Of a stretch of DNA of 64,000 nucleotides, positions 1 to 11,223 are shown one piece after another. A program made the position numbers and the translations under genes. The notes below the pieces were generated by a model, which saw only the letters and a program-made list of their open reading frames with translations, was not told where the DNA came from and did not search any database. The stretch spans positions 458,277 to 522,276 of the forward strand of contig JAAOMT010000034.1 of NCBI GenBank assembly GCA_016748015.1, in the 5' to 3' direction. Each line of letters starts with the position of its first letter. Position 1 is the first letter of the stretch. This DNA comes from Geosiphon pyriformis. Lineage: Eukaryota > Glomeromycota > Glomeromycetes > Archaeosporales > Geosiphonaceae.

Positions 1-3000
1 ATTATTATTTTTATTAATAATTTAATATTTAGGCATATCAAACATAATTTTTTTATTTTGCATATATGACTTATAATTATTTAACAATTCAAAAATCATT
101 TGTTGTTTCTGAACACACTTTTTCTGCAGGTGAAAATATGATTACAAATATAAAGTCTTGCTTAGTATCTAAAATTATAAAAGCAATACAGTGTTTTTAA
201 TTATGGATGCAGGAATTATTAAAAAAAAATTAAATAATAATATAATATAATATAATGTTTTTAATAGTTAAACTTAAACATGTTTATAAACTTCAAACCA
301 AACTTGTTGTATATTATTACTTATAAAAATTAAAAATTATAATAATAAGTAAAATAGCCAATCAAAAATAAGCATAATAAAACAAGAAATTTCAGGATTT
401 TTTTTGAGAAATTGCAGAATTCCAAAATTCTAGTATTTTTCTTGAAAAATTACAGGATTCTTAAAAATTTCATATAACACAAATTATATATATATAGTAA
501 GAGTATTAGAAACAGAAAAGAGGCAGAATTCATTAAAGTTCAAAACAATAATACTTTTTCTTTTAAAATATAGTTTTCTATAACTTGAAGTAAAAACTCA
601 TTAATATCAATAAAAAAATATCTAATTATTATTTAAATCTATATTATTATTAATTGATTAAAAATATTAATTATTTTTCTATTATCAACATAAAATATTG
701 ATAGAATTCAATACTTAATTATATTGAACCAATAGTTCTTAATCATGGCTATTAATAAGATACTAATTTTTTATTTTTTTTTATTTTTTATTATTATTTT
801 TTGTTTTGTTTTTTTGTTGTTTATTAATTAATTAAAAGAATTAAGTATTAAGTATTTAATGTCAAGAATAGCCTATTAAAAAACCTGAAAATAAGAGTAA
901 AAACTTAAGAATAGCTTATTAAAAGGACATAACTATTAAAATAAACTGGTCACCACACTAAAAAAAAAATTTACAGAAAAAATCATCAATTAAATCTCTG
1001 TTCATTATACAAAAAACTCAATTAAAATCTTCAAACTCTAAAACTTTTAAAAATTACCAATATTTCCAGCTATTAAGTACTAAATTACAGATTTGTTATT
1101 TGTATTAATATCTCAAATAATTACCTGTAACAATGTATTTAAATTCAGTTCAAGTTTAATAATTTTAAGTTTGATTTAAGTTCGAGTTTAAAATTTTGCC
1201 AAATTTTTTATTTGAGTTTGGTTCAGTTCAATAGTTCAATTAAATTCAAACCAAACTGGATCAAATATTAAAATCTTATATAATACTTTTAATAAAAACA
1301 TAAAAACCAAATTATAATTAATAATATAAGTTTTTTTATTATATAATACTATAAAATTAAAAATATTATAAATAATAATACTTAATAAAAAAATATAAAA
1401 CAGTATTTAATATTTATTTTTTGTGTTCTATATTTGTTTATTAATATTAGTTTTAATTATATATATTGAATTTTTATTTATAAAAATTAATTAATTAATA
1501 ATTAATAATTTAATAATTGTATTATTATTAAACTTTATTATAGTTTTTTGCTATAAATTAATAAACTATATCTTAATGAAAAAAATCTTGTTAAACTTAA
1601 AAAAAGCTATAAATAATGTTAATTTAAAAAATTTAATTAGAATTTTCTTAATAATTATTTTTAATTTAATTAAATATTAATTTTTTATAATAATCAAATT
1701 TTTTGTCTAATTTAAGCTTTATTTAAAAGTAAAAATTTTAAGAAATTAAGATTTTTTCAAAATTATTTATTTAATAAAAATTTTTTTTGCTAATAATTAA
1801 TATATTAATATTTAATATAAATAATTTAACTAATTCAAATTTTTTTATAGAAAAAACAATTTTAAACTCTAAAACAACTAAAATTAATAATAAAAATTTA
1901 ATATATTATTATTATTTATATTGTTAATTAAAAATAAGTGTAATAATTTTATTAAATATATTTTTATTTAAGTTTAATATAAAGTTATATTATATTGCCT
2001 TTTAATTTATTTAAGATTACATAATATGTTTTTTTACAATAAAGTTTTTTAAATTTAAAATATTTAAAATATTGTTAAAATTACTAATTTTATTATTTAC
2101 TTTATTTTTTATAATTTAAGTATATTAAAAATATTAAAATTTAATATATTTAAAATTAAAAAATTAATAAATAAGTTTATTATACTAGTTTTAAAAACAA
2201 ATTTTTTTATTTTTTTATTTGTACTTTATAAATATTTATTAATAAAAACCAATTCTTTTTAATATTATTATTGGAAATTTTTTTACTTTTTTTTAATATT
2301 ATCAATATTATTTTGTTATTAATTCTGCTGTTAATAAAAGTTTATAAATCTTTAATAAGCTAATTTTTTTTAAAATATCTTTCTATACTTTAAACTATAT
2401 ATACTGTTAGATTTATAATAGAATAACTAATTTTATGCTAATTATTTTATAGTAAAGTTATTTTTTTTATAAAAATGTTTTATCTGTAAGTTTTTTAATA
2501 ATATATATAGTTATTTTGTTGTAAAAATTAACTTTTTTATAAGAAGTTTTGATTGTAAACTATTTAATAATATAAAAAAATAAAAGAAATAAATTAAAAA
2601 AATATAAAATAGATATTAAAATTATGTTTTAAGAAAGTTATTTTTAATTTAAATTTAAAAGTATTAACAATTATTAAAATTAGTAATTAATTAATTCAAA
2701 ATATTAGTTATAAATAAATGAATTTAAAACAATAATAATTGGAAATTTTTTGGGTTTTTAAAATGAGTTTTATTAAATTAATTTATAATAGCTAATTGTT
2801 AATTTTAATTGATATAAAAGATAAAAAATACATTTTTTCGAAGAAAAAAGTTTTTTTTTATACAATTTATTATAAAACTATTTAATATTTTAGTAATTAA
2901 AAATACATTTTGTTAAACTATAAATTATTGATTATTTAATCAAATTTTAATTATTTTAACAAATTTTAAATATTATATAATTTAAAATATTGCATAATTT

Positions 3001-3160
3001 AATTATATTTGTGTTTTATATAAATTAAGTTATTAATTGAATAATAATTTAGATAATTTAATAAAATAATAAGTAATAATTTAAAACAATAATATATATT
3101 AATTAATATTAAAAATTATAAAAATAATTATATGTTAATTAATAATTTAAATTTTTATTA
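1..3160. other. A+T-rich spacer with no recognisable gene
   Basis: This stretch is almost entirely A/T, with homopolymer runs and short alternating tracts. All six frames are densely closed and I see no recognisable protein, tRNA or rRNA. It ends at the 5' end of LINE copy A. It could be old, decayed transposon DNA, but no internal sequence proves that. Confidence 0.8.
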
Positions 3161-3279
3161 GAAAAAAACTCTTTTTCTCCTTCATTCCAAATTCCTAAAA
3201 AAGAATCATATTTTGAAAGTAGTTTTTTGTTTTTCACTTGCTGTATCTTAACATTTCTCTTACAAATAATCCTTTTGTT

Positions 3280-5187
3280 ATGGACTTGAAAGCTGCTTTT
3301 GGCAGTAGTATGTCGAATAAAAAAGCTTCTGTTGGTGCTTCTTCTGGTTCTGTCGGTGATCCCTCCTCTCAAAAAAAAAGGGTTTCCCTTCGCCATATGA
3401 ATTAGTCTGGTGATAGAAACAAAGCTGTTTTGGCCAAACCTCATTCTGGTAGGAGTCAATACTCAGATATGGAAAGTGATTCTGGTGACAGTGTTGCTGG
3501 TAGCATCTTGGCTGGTGGTGATGATGGGTCTCTTCTTGGCTCAGCTGCAACAACTCCTAAGGCAAAGAGAGTTAAGAATAATTTGAACTGCGGCTCCCTT
3601 CTTGGTTCGTTAGATTACAACATGAATGGTGATGATGGCGGTCTTCTCCCTTCTCCTCTTGGTATTTCTTTAGAAAAAATGTGGTTGGATCCCAAAATTG
3701 TTAAATCTCAAGTGGAAGTTGCTGTTAAGAAGTCCTTTGCATTAGATATTAATCTCTCAGCTGTGGAAGGCAAATTGGTGACTGCAAAAACCCAATTGAT
3801 CAGGAAATTGTTTTCAAAAATCAATGGTTTTGGGGGGGCCACTACTCCTTCAAAATTTGAAGAGATCATCAGATCGACGTTTACATCATCAAAGAGCTTG
3901 GAAAAGACCACATCATTGGCCAAGGAAAATAACATCATAGTAAACAGCAATCTTAAGAGACAAGGAATTTGCTCAGATCGGGCTGTAGTAATCAAGAAAA
4001 TTCCCATGAATATGCCAAAAGAAATGATTATTGCCGCAGTATCCGAATATGGTCAGATTGTGTCTATCAAAGTTCAGTTAATTGGGTTGTGGCAGAAGAC
4101 TGTAGTGGAGTTTGCCGAATCTAGCCAGACTGATCTGTTGACATCAAAATGGTCTTTTTTAGTTGAGAAAAATTCTGTGCGTGTGGCCAAGGCTGTGGAA
4201 GATCGTAAGACATGGGCTTTTAGGGATCAATTCAGGGCACTTCTGTTTACTTTGCCAGTAGGAATGACAGCTCATGATCTTGGGAATCTATTGGAAAGGG
4301 CTGGTGAGAAAACTTGTGTCATTAATTATTCATTGGAGACTGGCAATAGAACACGCTGTGCTGTGGTATGTTTTGAATCTGATGAAGCTATGGAATCAGT
4401 TTTTTACACAGAGCCAATCTTTGGTGGAGTGAAACTCTCATGGGCTAGGTTGGATTTGGTTCACTATGAATGGTGTGGAAAGTTCAGTCATTCTGCCCTG
4501 GAATGTGATGCTGAAGTTGCATTAGTTTCTCAGTCACCCAAGTCATTTAAAAAGCCTGCTAACTTGAATACTCATCTCCAATTGGCCAAATTATATGCTA
4601 AAAAAAAGGTTTCGATCTCTCGTCCTGTCGCTTTTGGAGGCAAATCCTGGGCCCAAGTGGTCTCAGTTGCTTCGGTTTCTCGTGGTTCTCTTGGCGGCTC
4701 TGGTTCTGGTTCTCTGCTCTTTGGTGCTTCGAGTTCTGGTGGTACCCCTTCTCCTCTCTCTATGGTTGATGCCCCTTTGGGTGTGTGTTTGGCGCATCTG
4801 AAACGCTCTGTAGAGCTTTTATCTGATCAAATTTCGAACATTCTTCTTCGTTTTGACAATCTCAGTTTGGTGCCTTTAGCTCCTCTTTCTAATATGATTC
4901 CTCCAGTGAATACTCCTCAACTGTTTGTCTCTGGTTCTCTTATGGTGGCTAACTCTGACTTGGATTTCAACATGGTATTAGACATTCCTTTGACTCAACC
5001 CATTTCTTTCCCTTCTAGCAATGATAATTCTCAATTGGGTCATAGCAGTTCCAAGGTGCTGACTTCTAAAGTTGGTGTTTTAGAGTCAAAGTTGGTTGCT
5101 CTCGATGCCTCCATTGATTCGATTTTGGCGAAGTTAGAGCAGATGTGTGCTGGTTTGGGTTCTTTGGTCCTCTCCTCATCTCAATGA
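3280..5187 (+). pseudogene. LINE copy A ORF1, RNA-binding nucleic-acid chaperone type, one in-frame stop
   Basis: ORF1 of non-LTR elements binds the element RNA. The start at 3280 (Met-Asp-Leu-Lys) matches the start of ORF1 in copy C. An in-frame TAG at 3403-3405 interrupts it after about 41 codons; the rest is open to the TGA at 5185. The middle has two RRM-like stretches: one begins with VVIKKIPMN, the second has ALLFTLPVGM as an RNP2-like strand and RCAVVCFES as an RNP1-like strand. The CCHC knuckle that is intact in copy C is scrambled here (WCGKFSHSALEC, lacking a Cys). A Ser/Gly/Leu-rich tail follows. The stop codon overlaps the ORF2 start as ATGA. Confidence 0.85.
5184..5187 (+). promoter_or_regulatory. 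ATGA stop-start overlap between LINE ORF1 and ORF2 (copy A)
   Basis: The ORF1 stop TGA (5185-5187) overlaps the ORF2 start ATG (5184-5186). The same four-base arrangement occurs in copy C although the flanking codons differ. Termination-coupled reinitiation is known for some other LINEs with overlapping stop/start codons; its use here is inference. Confidence 0.6.
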
Positions 5188-8100
5188 CCAGTTATATTTG
5201 GAAAATTGCCACGTGCAATGTTAGGGGTATGAACAATCCTGCGAAACAGAAGGATATTATTCATTGGCATAGAAAAATAAACAATATGATTTCAATTGTT
5301 ATTGAGACTAAGTTGAAAGATGGGGTTCGCCCTTGGATTATGAACAAGTTTGTTGGCATTTGGGTTTTTACTTCTGGTTTGAGTTCTGGTCACATGGGTT
5401 CTGGAGTTGCAATTATTATGAACAATTTCTTGGCTCGGCATGTGTGTAAGGTTTTAAACATTCCTGGCCAGTTTCTTTCTGTTAAGCTTCTCTTCAAAAA
5501 TAAACTGTCTGTGTTAATTTTGGGACTATATGCTGGATCATCTTTGGCAGTATGTTTCTCTTAGGTGGATGATATTAATTCTTTGATCACGAGGGCAGTA
5601 AATGAGTCTTCCTTTATCATTTTGGGTGGTAACTTCAATGAAGATGGTTCTCGCAAAAGTGTCAGCTTAAAAAAATGCTTTGATTTGGGTTTGGTCAACT
5701 CTTTGAGTGGAAGCTTGTTTGGAAAGGATGCTACGTGGAACAATTCTCGTGGAGTGGCTAAAGTTATTGATTATGTGTTTGTGTTGTCAAGTCTTGTTAA
5801 TGCAATTTTAGATCGTGATGTGTCTGGTGTCAAAGAGTATTTTGACACTGATCATAAAGCTGTTTCTGTCTCTGTGGATCTTGGTGGTTTGCTGGATGTG
5901 CAGTTAAACTCATTGTGCAATCAAGCGAATAAGGATCATTGGAAGTACAATTTTGTGAATGCTGGTGATGCCGATTGGATCAAGTTTAAAGAGGATACTT
6001 CGGCGAATGCTGCCATGCTCCATGATGAATTTTATGCTGCCAAGATATGTTTGGACCTGGACACAATATGGAGTTACCTTCACCAAGTGGTGTGTTTGTC
6101 AGCTGAGAACATTTTCAAAAAAAAATGGTTTAAGAGTTTTGACAGTGTCTATAATAGAGTATTATCCAGATTTCACAAATTAGAACTTTTGGTGTCAAAG
6201 ATTGTCAAAGCCTCTCGTCTGGTCTCTCATGAGGAATTTGTTTCTCTACTTAACACATAGAAGGAAATTGATACTGCTAATGCTTCTGTTGTGGAGTCTC
6301 TCTTTCTTTCGGGTTCTCATTTTGATGCCATTTGTTCAGCTTTGGCCAGGATAAGGAAATCTTACCGTTCATCTAAGTTGTCAGAATCAAATCATGCCAA
6401 AGAATCCCAGATCAAGTCGGCAATTGACAAGAGGATGGAGAGTTTTGAGTTGAACAAAGATCATACTGTACGTAGTGTTTTGGAACAACCCTTCCACAAG
6501 GTAGTTTTAAATCATTTGGTAGTGGGAGATGAGCTGGTGTTGGATCCTGCTCCTGTGAAGTCTAAGGTGGATGAGATTATGGAAGGCTGAACTAGAAAGT
6601 GAAGGGTGGTGCTCGACGTTAATGATGAGTGGTCTTACCAGTATTGTCCTTTAGATTATGTTTTCGACGAAGCTTTTTCTGGTGTAATGGGTGTAATCGA
6701 CTTCGACGAATTGTTTAAAGTTGTTTCCAACCTGCTGGATGACAAAGCTGCTGGCCTTTCAGGTATCTCGAATGAGCTTTGGAAACATTGCGATATTTCA
6801 GTCCTTAATATGCTCTTGGTGCTTTTGAACTCTTGCCTGTCTAAGGAATCTGTTTCTGGCCCTTGGAGAGAAGCTTGGGTTTCGATGATTCCCAAACCGT
6901 ATGAATGAGAGGGTGTTCTTACAAATACTCATCCTATTGCACTAATTGAGACAGCTCGCAAGATTCTCTCCAAAATACTCTCAGACAGGATTTCTTCAGC
7001 ATGCAGCACTTATGATGTTCTTCATGGTGACAATTTTTCGGTTTTGAAAGGTATGACGACACAGTCTCCCATTTTTGCAATTGGTTTGGTTGTTAAAAAT
7101 GCTCTGAAAAAAAACCAAGAGCTTTGGCTGGTCTTGCAGGATATGAGGAAGGCATATGATTCTGTTGGCTGGGAGCATTTGGAGAAGTGTTTGGTCAGAA
7201 TTAAAATGTGTGACAAGTTTATTCGGTTTTTTGGCAGCATTCACAGAGGTTGCACTAATCGAGTCATGACAGATTTTGGTTTGACAGATGATTATCGTGT
7301 CCATGATGGTTTAAATCAAGGAGAGGTCTTTTTTCCCCTCCTGTGGCACATTTTTTATGATCCTCTTTTGTGCGAAGTCAAGTGTCAGAAGAGTGTCTGT
7401 GAGTATAGGCTAATTTCTCATTTTGTTTCCAAGGGTGGTCATGTCGAATTGCAAGCTAGACTTTCTTCCTATTTTGCCGCTGGTGCCTTTGTTGATGATA
7501 CAATTTGGGTTGGTAGTAGTCAGAGAGCTACTCAACACATTTTGGACATTGCTAATGAGTTTTTTTGGATTAATGACATCTCAATAAACAATGACAAGAC
7601 AGTAACTATTCCTATCAATTGTAAAGTTGGAAATTCCGCTCTTTTCATTAGTGGTTCACCTATCTCTGTTGCCAAAAAAGGTGAATCCCATCAGTATTTG
7701 GGCATATTTCTGTCAACTGAGGGCCTTTCCAAACCCAGTTTAGCTAAGGTACATTCGGATGTTCGTTTTTTTACAAATTTGGTTCTGAAAAAAGCTATTT
7801 TAGATAAACAGTTCTTATATTTGGTCTCAGCAGTTCTCCAACCTATAATTAGCTACAGAACACAATTTAACTTTGTTCCTATAGGCATTTGCAACAAGTG
7901 GGATGCTATAATTCATAAGGGCCTGAAGCTCAAATCTGGACTTCCGCTTGACTTTCCTAGTGATTCGATTTACCACCCCTCCTTTTATGATTTGAGATCT
8001 TTCCTGCAGATTCAGTCTGAAGGCAAGGTTGCTTCTTTTATTAATTTTGCCAACTCTGGTGAGATTGTAGGACATTTGTTCTCTCATAAGTCTCATGACC

Positions 8101-9872
8101 TGCAGGTTTTATGTTGGCGCCCTATTCATCCGTTGAGTTCTCCTGTTCACATTCATGTTAGCGTCTCTAATAATTTTTTGGCGGGTGTGATTCGCATGCT
8201 TTATAATTGCAAATTGTCATTGGGTGGATTCTTTCCCAATTCCTTTCATGCCAATAGTGAGACACCCATGTCGACTGTTTTGGGTGAATCAGTTTTCTCT
8301 AGGTGTCTCCCTTCGCTTTGGCAGTATGGTGTGGCCTTTGTGGACCAACTTCGTGATCATTATGATACTGTCTTTGATTGGTTCACATTTAAGCGATGGA
8401 AGAAACTGGACACCCGTGGCCCTATTCCTGAGTGGTTTAGACTTTCTGCTGTGTTTTTTGCTAGTAAGGATTCCTCTCCTGCCCGCATCCCTCTTCTTGC
8501 TAATATTGGTCCCTTGAACATTCTGGGTTCCTCTGGTTTTGTGTCTGTCTGTGATTGTTTTTTGCAAGTCAATACAAAGGTGCTATTGGTCTATACTGAT
8601 GGGTCATTAAGAAATTTGGGTACGGTTGGCTGTGAAACAGGTGCTGCGGCCTTTTTCAAGGACATTGGTGTGGGTTTGGGTGTTGGCGTGTTTGGGTTGA
8701 TGTCATCTACTATGGCTGAGTTACAAGCAATTGCGTTGGCTCTCGAGTGTGTTTCTATTTTTAGTGTTGTTCATTTATTTTCGGATAGTCAGTCTGCTTT
8801 GGATGCTTGCAAATCGGAATTGGGTCTGGTGTTTCCTGATTTCTGTAATCGGTGTTGGGTTGAGTGTCAGCACATTGCCAACGTCATTTACAGTAAGGGC
8901 CTAAGAGTTAACTGGCACAAAGTCAAAGATCATTCTGGAATTTTGGGAAATGAGCATGCTGATGTGATTGCCGGTGCTGTTTTTGTTTCTAACTGGTTTC
9001 TTCCTCCTCGTCTGGATGAACACTTTTTGATGGCTGATGGCAACGTTGTTTCTGGCAATTCAAGGCACTTCATCCGTGACATTTTTCATGCCATGTATTA
9101 TGTGCATTGGGAGGTGGGGTCTGGTTCTAAATTTTTGTCTGTCGACTTGTGTGCTGATGTTGATTGGTCCCGCTCTTCTTTGGTGTGGCATCCTGATTTG
9201 CATATGGCCACCAGTTTCACTAACAAGAGTTTGGCTAATGTATGCTCTTATTTTATAAAGGCTTTGCATCATCGGTTGCCTGTGGCTGTTTGAAAATGGC
9301 TTTATAATAGACTTTATCCCAGTGTGTTGTGTTTATATTGTGGTGATATAGAGGTGTCGGATCATGTTTTTTCTTGTAAGGTCGATGATTCTGCTTGGCG
9401 TCAGTTGTTGGATTCTTACATGAACTCTTGGGAAACACTTTCTGGTTCTTCTGTTTCTTCTTTAGTTTTGTTGCAGTTGTTGTTGTCTTGTGTTTCAGGG
9501 TTCTCAGTGTCTATGGCTCTCCATAAGGGTTTTGTTTTTGATAAATGGTTCAGTGAAGCTGTTTTTGTCTTCCATAATCCCAAGGTGGCATGTTTGGAGG
9601 TCATTAATTTTGCACGTTTTCTTGGTCTCGCTTTTAGAGATGAGATCTGGTTGGTTCGGGCCAAATACTGTGCCTATATAGAAAAGCATAAACTGATTCC
9701 TTTAGATGGTTTATCTTCTATTTCGGTCTCTGGTTTGACTTCATGGCTTTCTGCTGGTGTGGTTGATTTGCTTGGTATTGATGAAGCTTTTGGTGTGCAT
9801 TTTAGTTTTTGCAAGTCTTGTATGTTTTTTTCTGGCATTGGTAATTCATCTTCTGTTTATATAACTGTGTAG
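5184..9872 (+). pseudogene. LINE copy A ORF2: endonuclease-reverse transcriptase-RNase H polyprotein with six in-frame stops
   Basis: The product would nick target DNA and copy the element RNA. Domains in order are: an AP-like endonuclease (ATCNVRGM, then IETKL; the usual GDFN is GGNFN at 5631, a catalytic Asp changed to Asn; IDYVF; TDHKAV), a reverse transcriptase with the palm motif FVDD at 7488-7499, an RNase H with YTDGS, AELQA, SDSQSA and NEHAD all present, and a C-terminal CLYC...H...C zinc motif. One frame runs through 4,689 nt with no frameshift. It is cut by TAG 5562, TAG 6258, TGA 6588, TGA 6600, TGA 6906 and TGA 9291. Copy C has Trp opposite 6258, 6588 and 6906, Gln opposite 5562, and Arg opposite 6600 and 9291. 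The element is therefore dead. Confidence 0.93.
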
Positions 9873-9881
9873 TATTGTTCT

Positions 9882-9902
9882 GACTGGCCCGAATGGCTGG
9901 TC
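9882..9902 (+). other. 3' UTR stem-loop 1 of LINE copy A
   Basis: GACTGGCC can pair over eight positions with GGCTGGTC, using two G-U pairs and a five-base loop CGAAT. It starts nine bases after the ORF2 stop. Copies B, C and D have the same stem length, loop length and distance from the stop, with pair-preserving changes. It is probably the site by which reverse transcriptase recognises the element RNA (inference from stringent-type LINEs). Confidence 0.65.
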
Positions 9903-9927
9903 ACGTGTAGAAAGTGCATGATTCATG

Positions 9928-9964
9928 CCTAGTTTAGATCATTTCTTTGATGTATAGTGCTAGG
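9928..9964 (+). other. 3' UTR stem-loop 2 of LINE copy A
   Basis: CCTAG and CTAGG close a 37-base element, with weaker ATCA/TGAT pairing inside. It starts 25 bases after stem-loop 1. The spacing is the same in the other three copies, and copy D has a perfect six-base inner stem (GAACCA/TGGTTC). Confidence 0.5.
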
Positions 9965-10009
9965 TTGTGTGTGGACCTCACTTATTAAATAAAAAAATAA
10001 ATTTATTAG

Positions 10010-10328
10010 TAATAATACTTAAATAGGTTTTTATATTAGTTTTTTTTTGTTTATAATTTTAATAAAAATTTTTATTAATATAAATAAAAATATATTAACA
10101 GAAATAGTTTATATAAATATTGAATAATAAAAAAATAAAGTAAAATAATTTTGTAATTTTTTATATTCTTAAGATTAATAAATAAACAGCTTAATAAAAT
10201 TATAAAAAACATAAAATTTTTAAAAAAAACAAATTTAAAAATTTATATAAAAATTTTAAACATTATATATTTAGATATTTAAAAATTTTAACTATTATAA
10301 AAAAGCTAAAATATTTACATAAAATTTG
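10010..10328. other. A+T-rich spacer between two tail-to-tail LINE copies
   Basis: Almost pure A/T with no open frame of note. It would be the loop of the inverted repeat formed by the 3' ends of copies A and B. Confidence 0.7.
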
Positions 10329-10440
10329 GTTTTTTTTTATTTTTTTTATTTTTTTTAACGAGTGAAATCCAAATGCGACCTAGTGCTATACATCATACAA
10401 ATGATCCAAACTAGGTGTGAATTATGTACTATCTACACGT

Positions 10441-10461
10441 GACCAGCCATTCAGGCCAGTC
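10441..10461 (-). other. 3' UTR stem-loop 1 of LINE copy B
   Basis: On the element strand GACTGGCC pairs with GGCTGGTC around the loop TGAAT. It starts nine bases after the ORF2 stop, as in the other copies. Confidence 0.65.
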
Positions 10462-10470
10462 AGGACTACA

Positions 10471-11223
10471 TTATACACCTATATGTACAGAAACTGGATC
10501 TCCAATACCTGAAAAAAATGAACAAAACTTATGAAACCCGAAACCAACTCCAAAAGCCTTAGCCACCCCCAACAATCTGACCACACCAGCCAAAAACACC
10601 ATAGGCAAACCAGAAACTGAAGCAGGAGCGGAGCCATCACGTAGAATCAAACCATGCTTTTCAATAAACACTCGGTGTCTGGTCCGGACCAACCAAACAT
10701 CATCCTGAAAAGCTAGACAAAATTCATGCACAAAGCTCACAATCTTCTTAGCACCCTCCTTAGAATCTTTAAAGACCAAGACAGACTCACAAAACCATTC
10801 ATCGAAAACAAAGCCCTTACACAGAGCAACACCAATTCCAACCTCAGAAACACAAAAAGCCAAGGCCTGTAAGACACATAAAAAAGAGCGAGAAAGACCA
10901 AAAAGAGCCTCCCAAGCTGAAGCATGTGCACCCAACAAACAAGCATGGCCAACGGCATCCTGAGGACACGAAAAGACATGATCCAAAGTCTCAATGTCAC
11001 CACAAAACAGACAGACCACACTGAGGTATTTTCTATCATATAAACGCTTGCGCACAGCAACAGGAAGCTGATAATAGAGAGCCTTCATAAAGTAAGTATG
11101 ACAGCCTGCCGTGCGCATGCTGGTAAAACCAGATGCCAAGTGAGAATCGGGGTGCCACACCATAGAAGACTTAGACCAATTGATATCAGCATGCAAACTA
11201 TCATCCACAACACGAGAACCCAC
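10471..11223 (-). pseudogene. LINE copy B ORF2 C-terminal fragment (250 residues)
   Basis: The fragment aligns with the part of copy A ORF2 downstream of RNase H: the WHPDSH region, then LPVAVRKRLY, then the zinc motif CLFC-x7-H-x3-C, then the conserved EKHGLILRDG region and the C-terminus SGIGDPVSVHIGV. It has no endonuclease, reverse transcriptase or RNase H and cannot act alone. Similarity continues a little upstream of 11223, so the first codon given is just the first Met in the fragment. It supplies the Arg (VAVRKRL) that became TGA at 9291 in copy A. Confidence 0.88.

Larger units (their letters stand above)
3162..10001 (+). mobile_element. LINE copy A: full-length but inactive non-LTR retrotransposon
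   Basis: A complete two-ORF LINE: a short 5' UTR (about 3162-3279), ORF1 (two RRM-like folds and a degraded zinc knuckle), ORF2 (endonuclease, reverse transcriptase, RNase H, C-terminal zinc motif), a 3' UTR with two stem-loops, and an A-rich tail. The 5' UTR resembles that of copy C, so both are probably full length. ORF1 has one in-frame stop and ORF2 has six, with no frameshift. The 8-bp TTTATTAG at 3154-3161 and 10002-10009 is a possible target-site duplication, weak in such A/T-rich DNA. The 3' end faces the truncated copy B about 330 bp away. The exact clade (I, Tad or other RNase H-bearing LINE) is not determined. Confidence 0.92.

Noticed and set aside
3139-3553. Minus-strand frames opposite LINE ORF1
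   Set aside because: They are low-complexity antisense shadows with no family similarity.
3430-5187. Start of LINE ORF1 at 3430
   Set aside because: That is a TTG codon. The frame continues upstream to an ATG at 3280 that matches copy C ORF1, with a TAG at 3403 in between.
5562-9293. In-frame TAG/TGA in LINE ORF2 as programmed readthrough or recoding
   Set aside because: Stop positions differ between copies A and C and face ordinary Trp, Gln or Arg codons in the other copy, so they are mutations and not conserved recoding sites.
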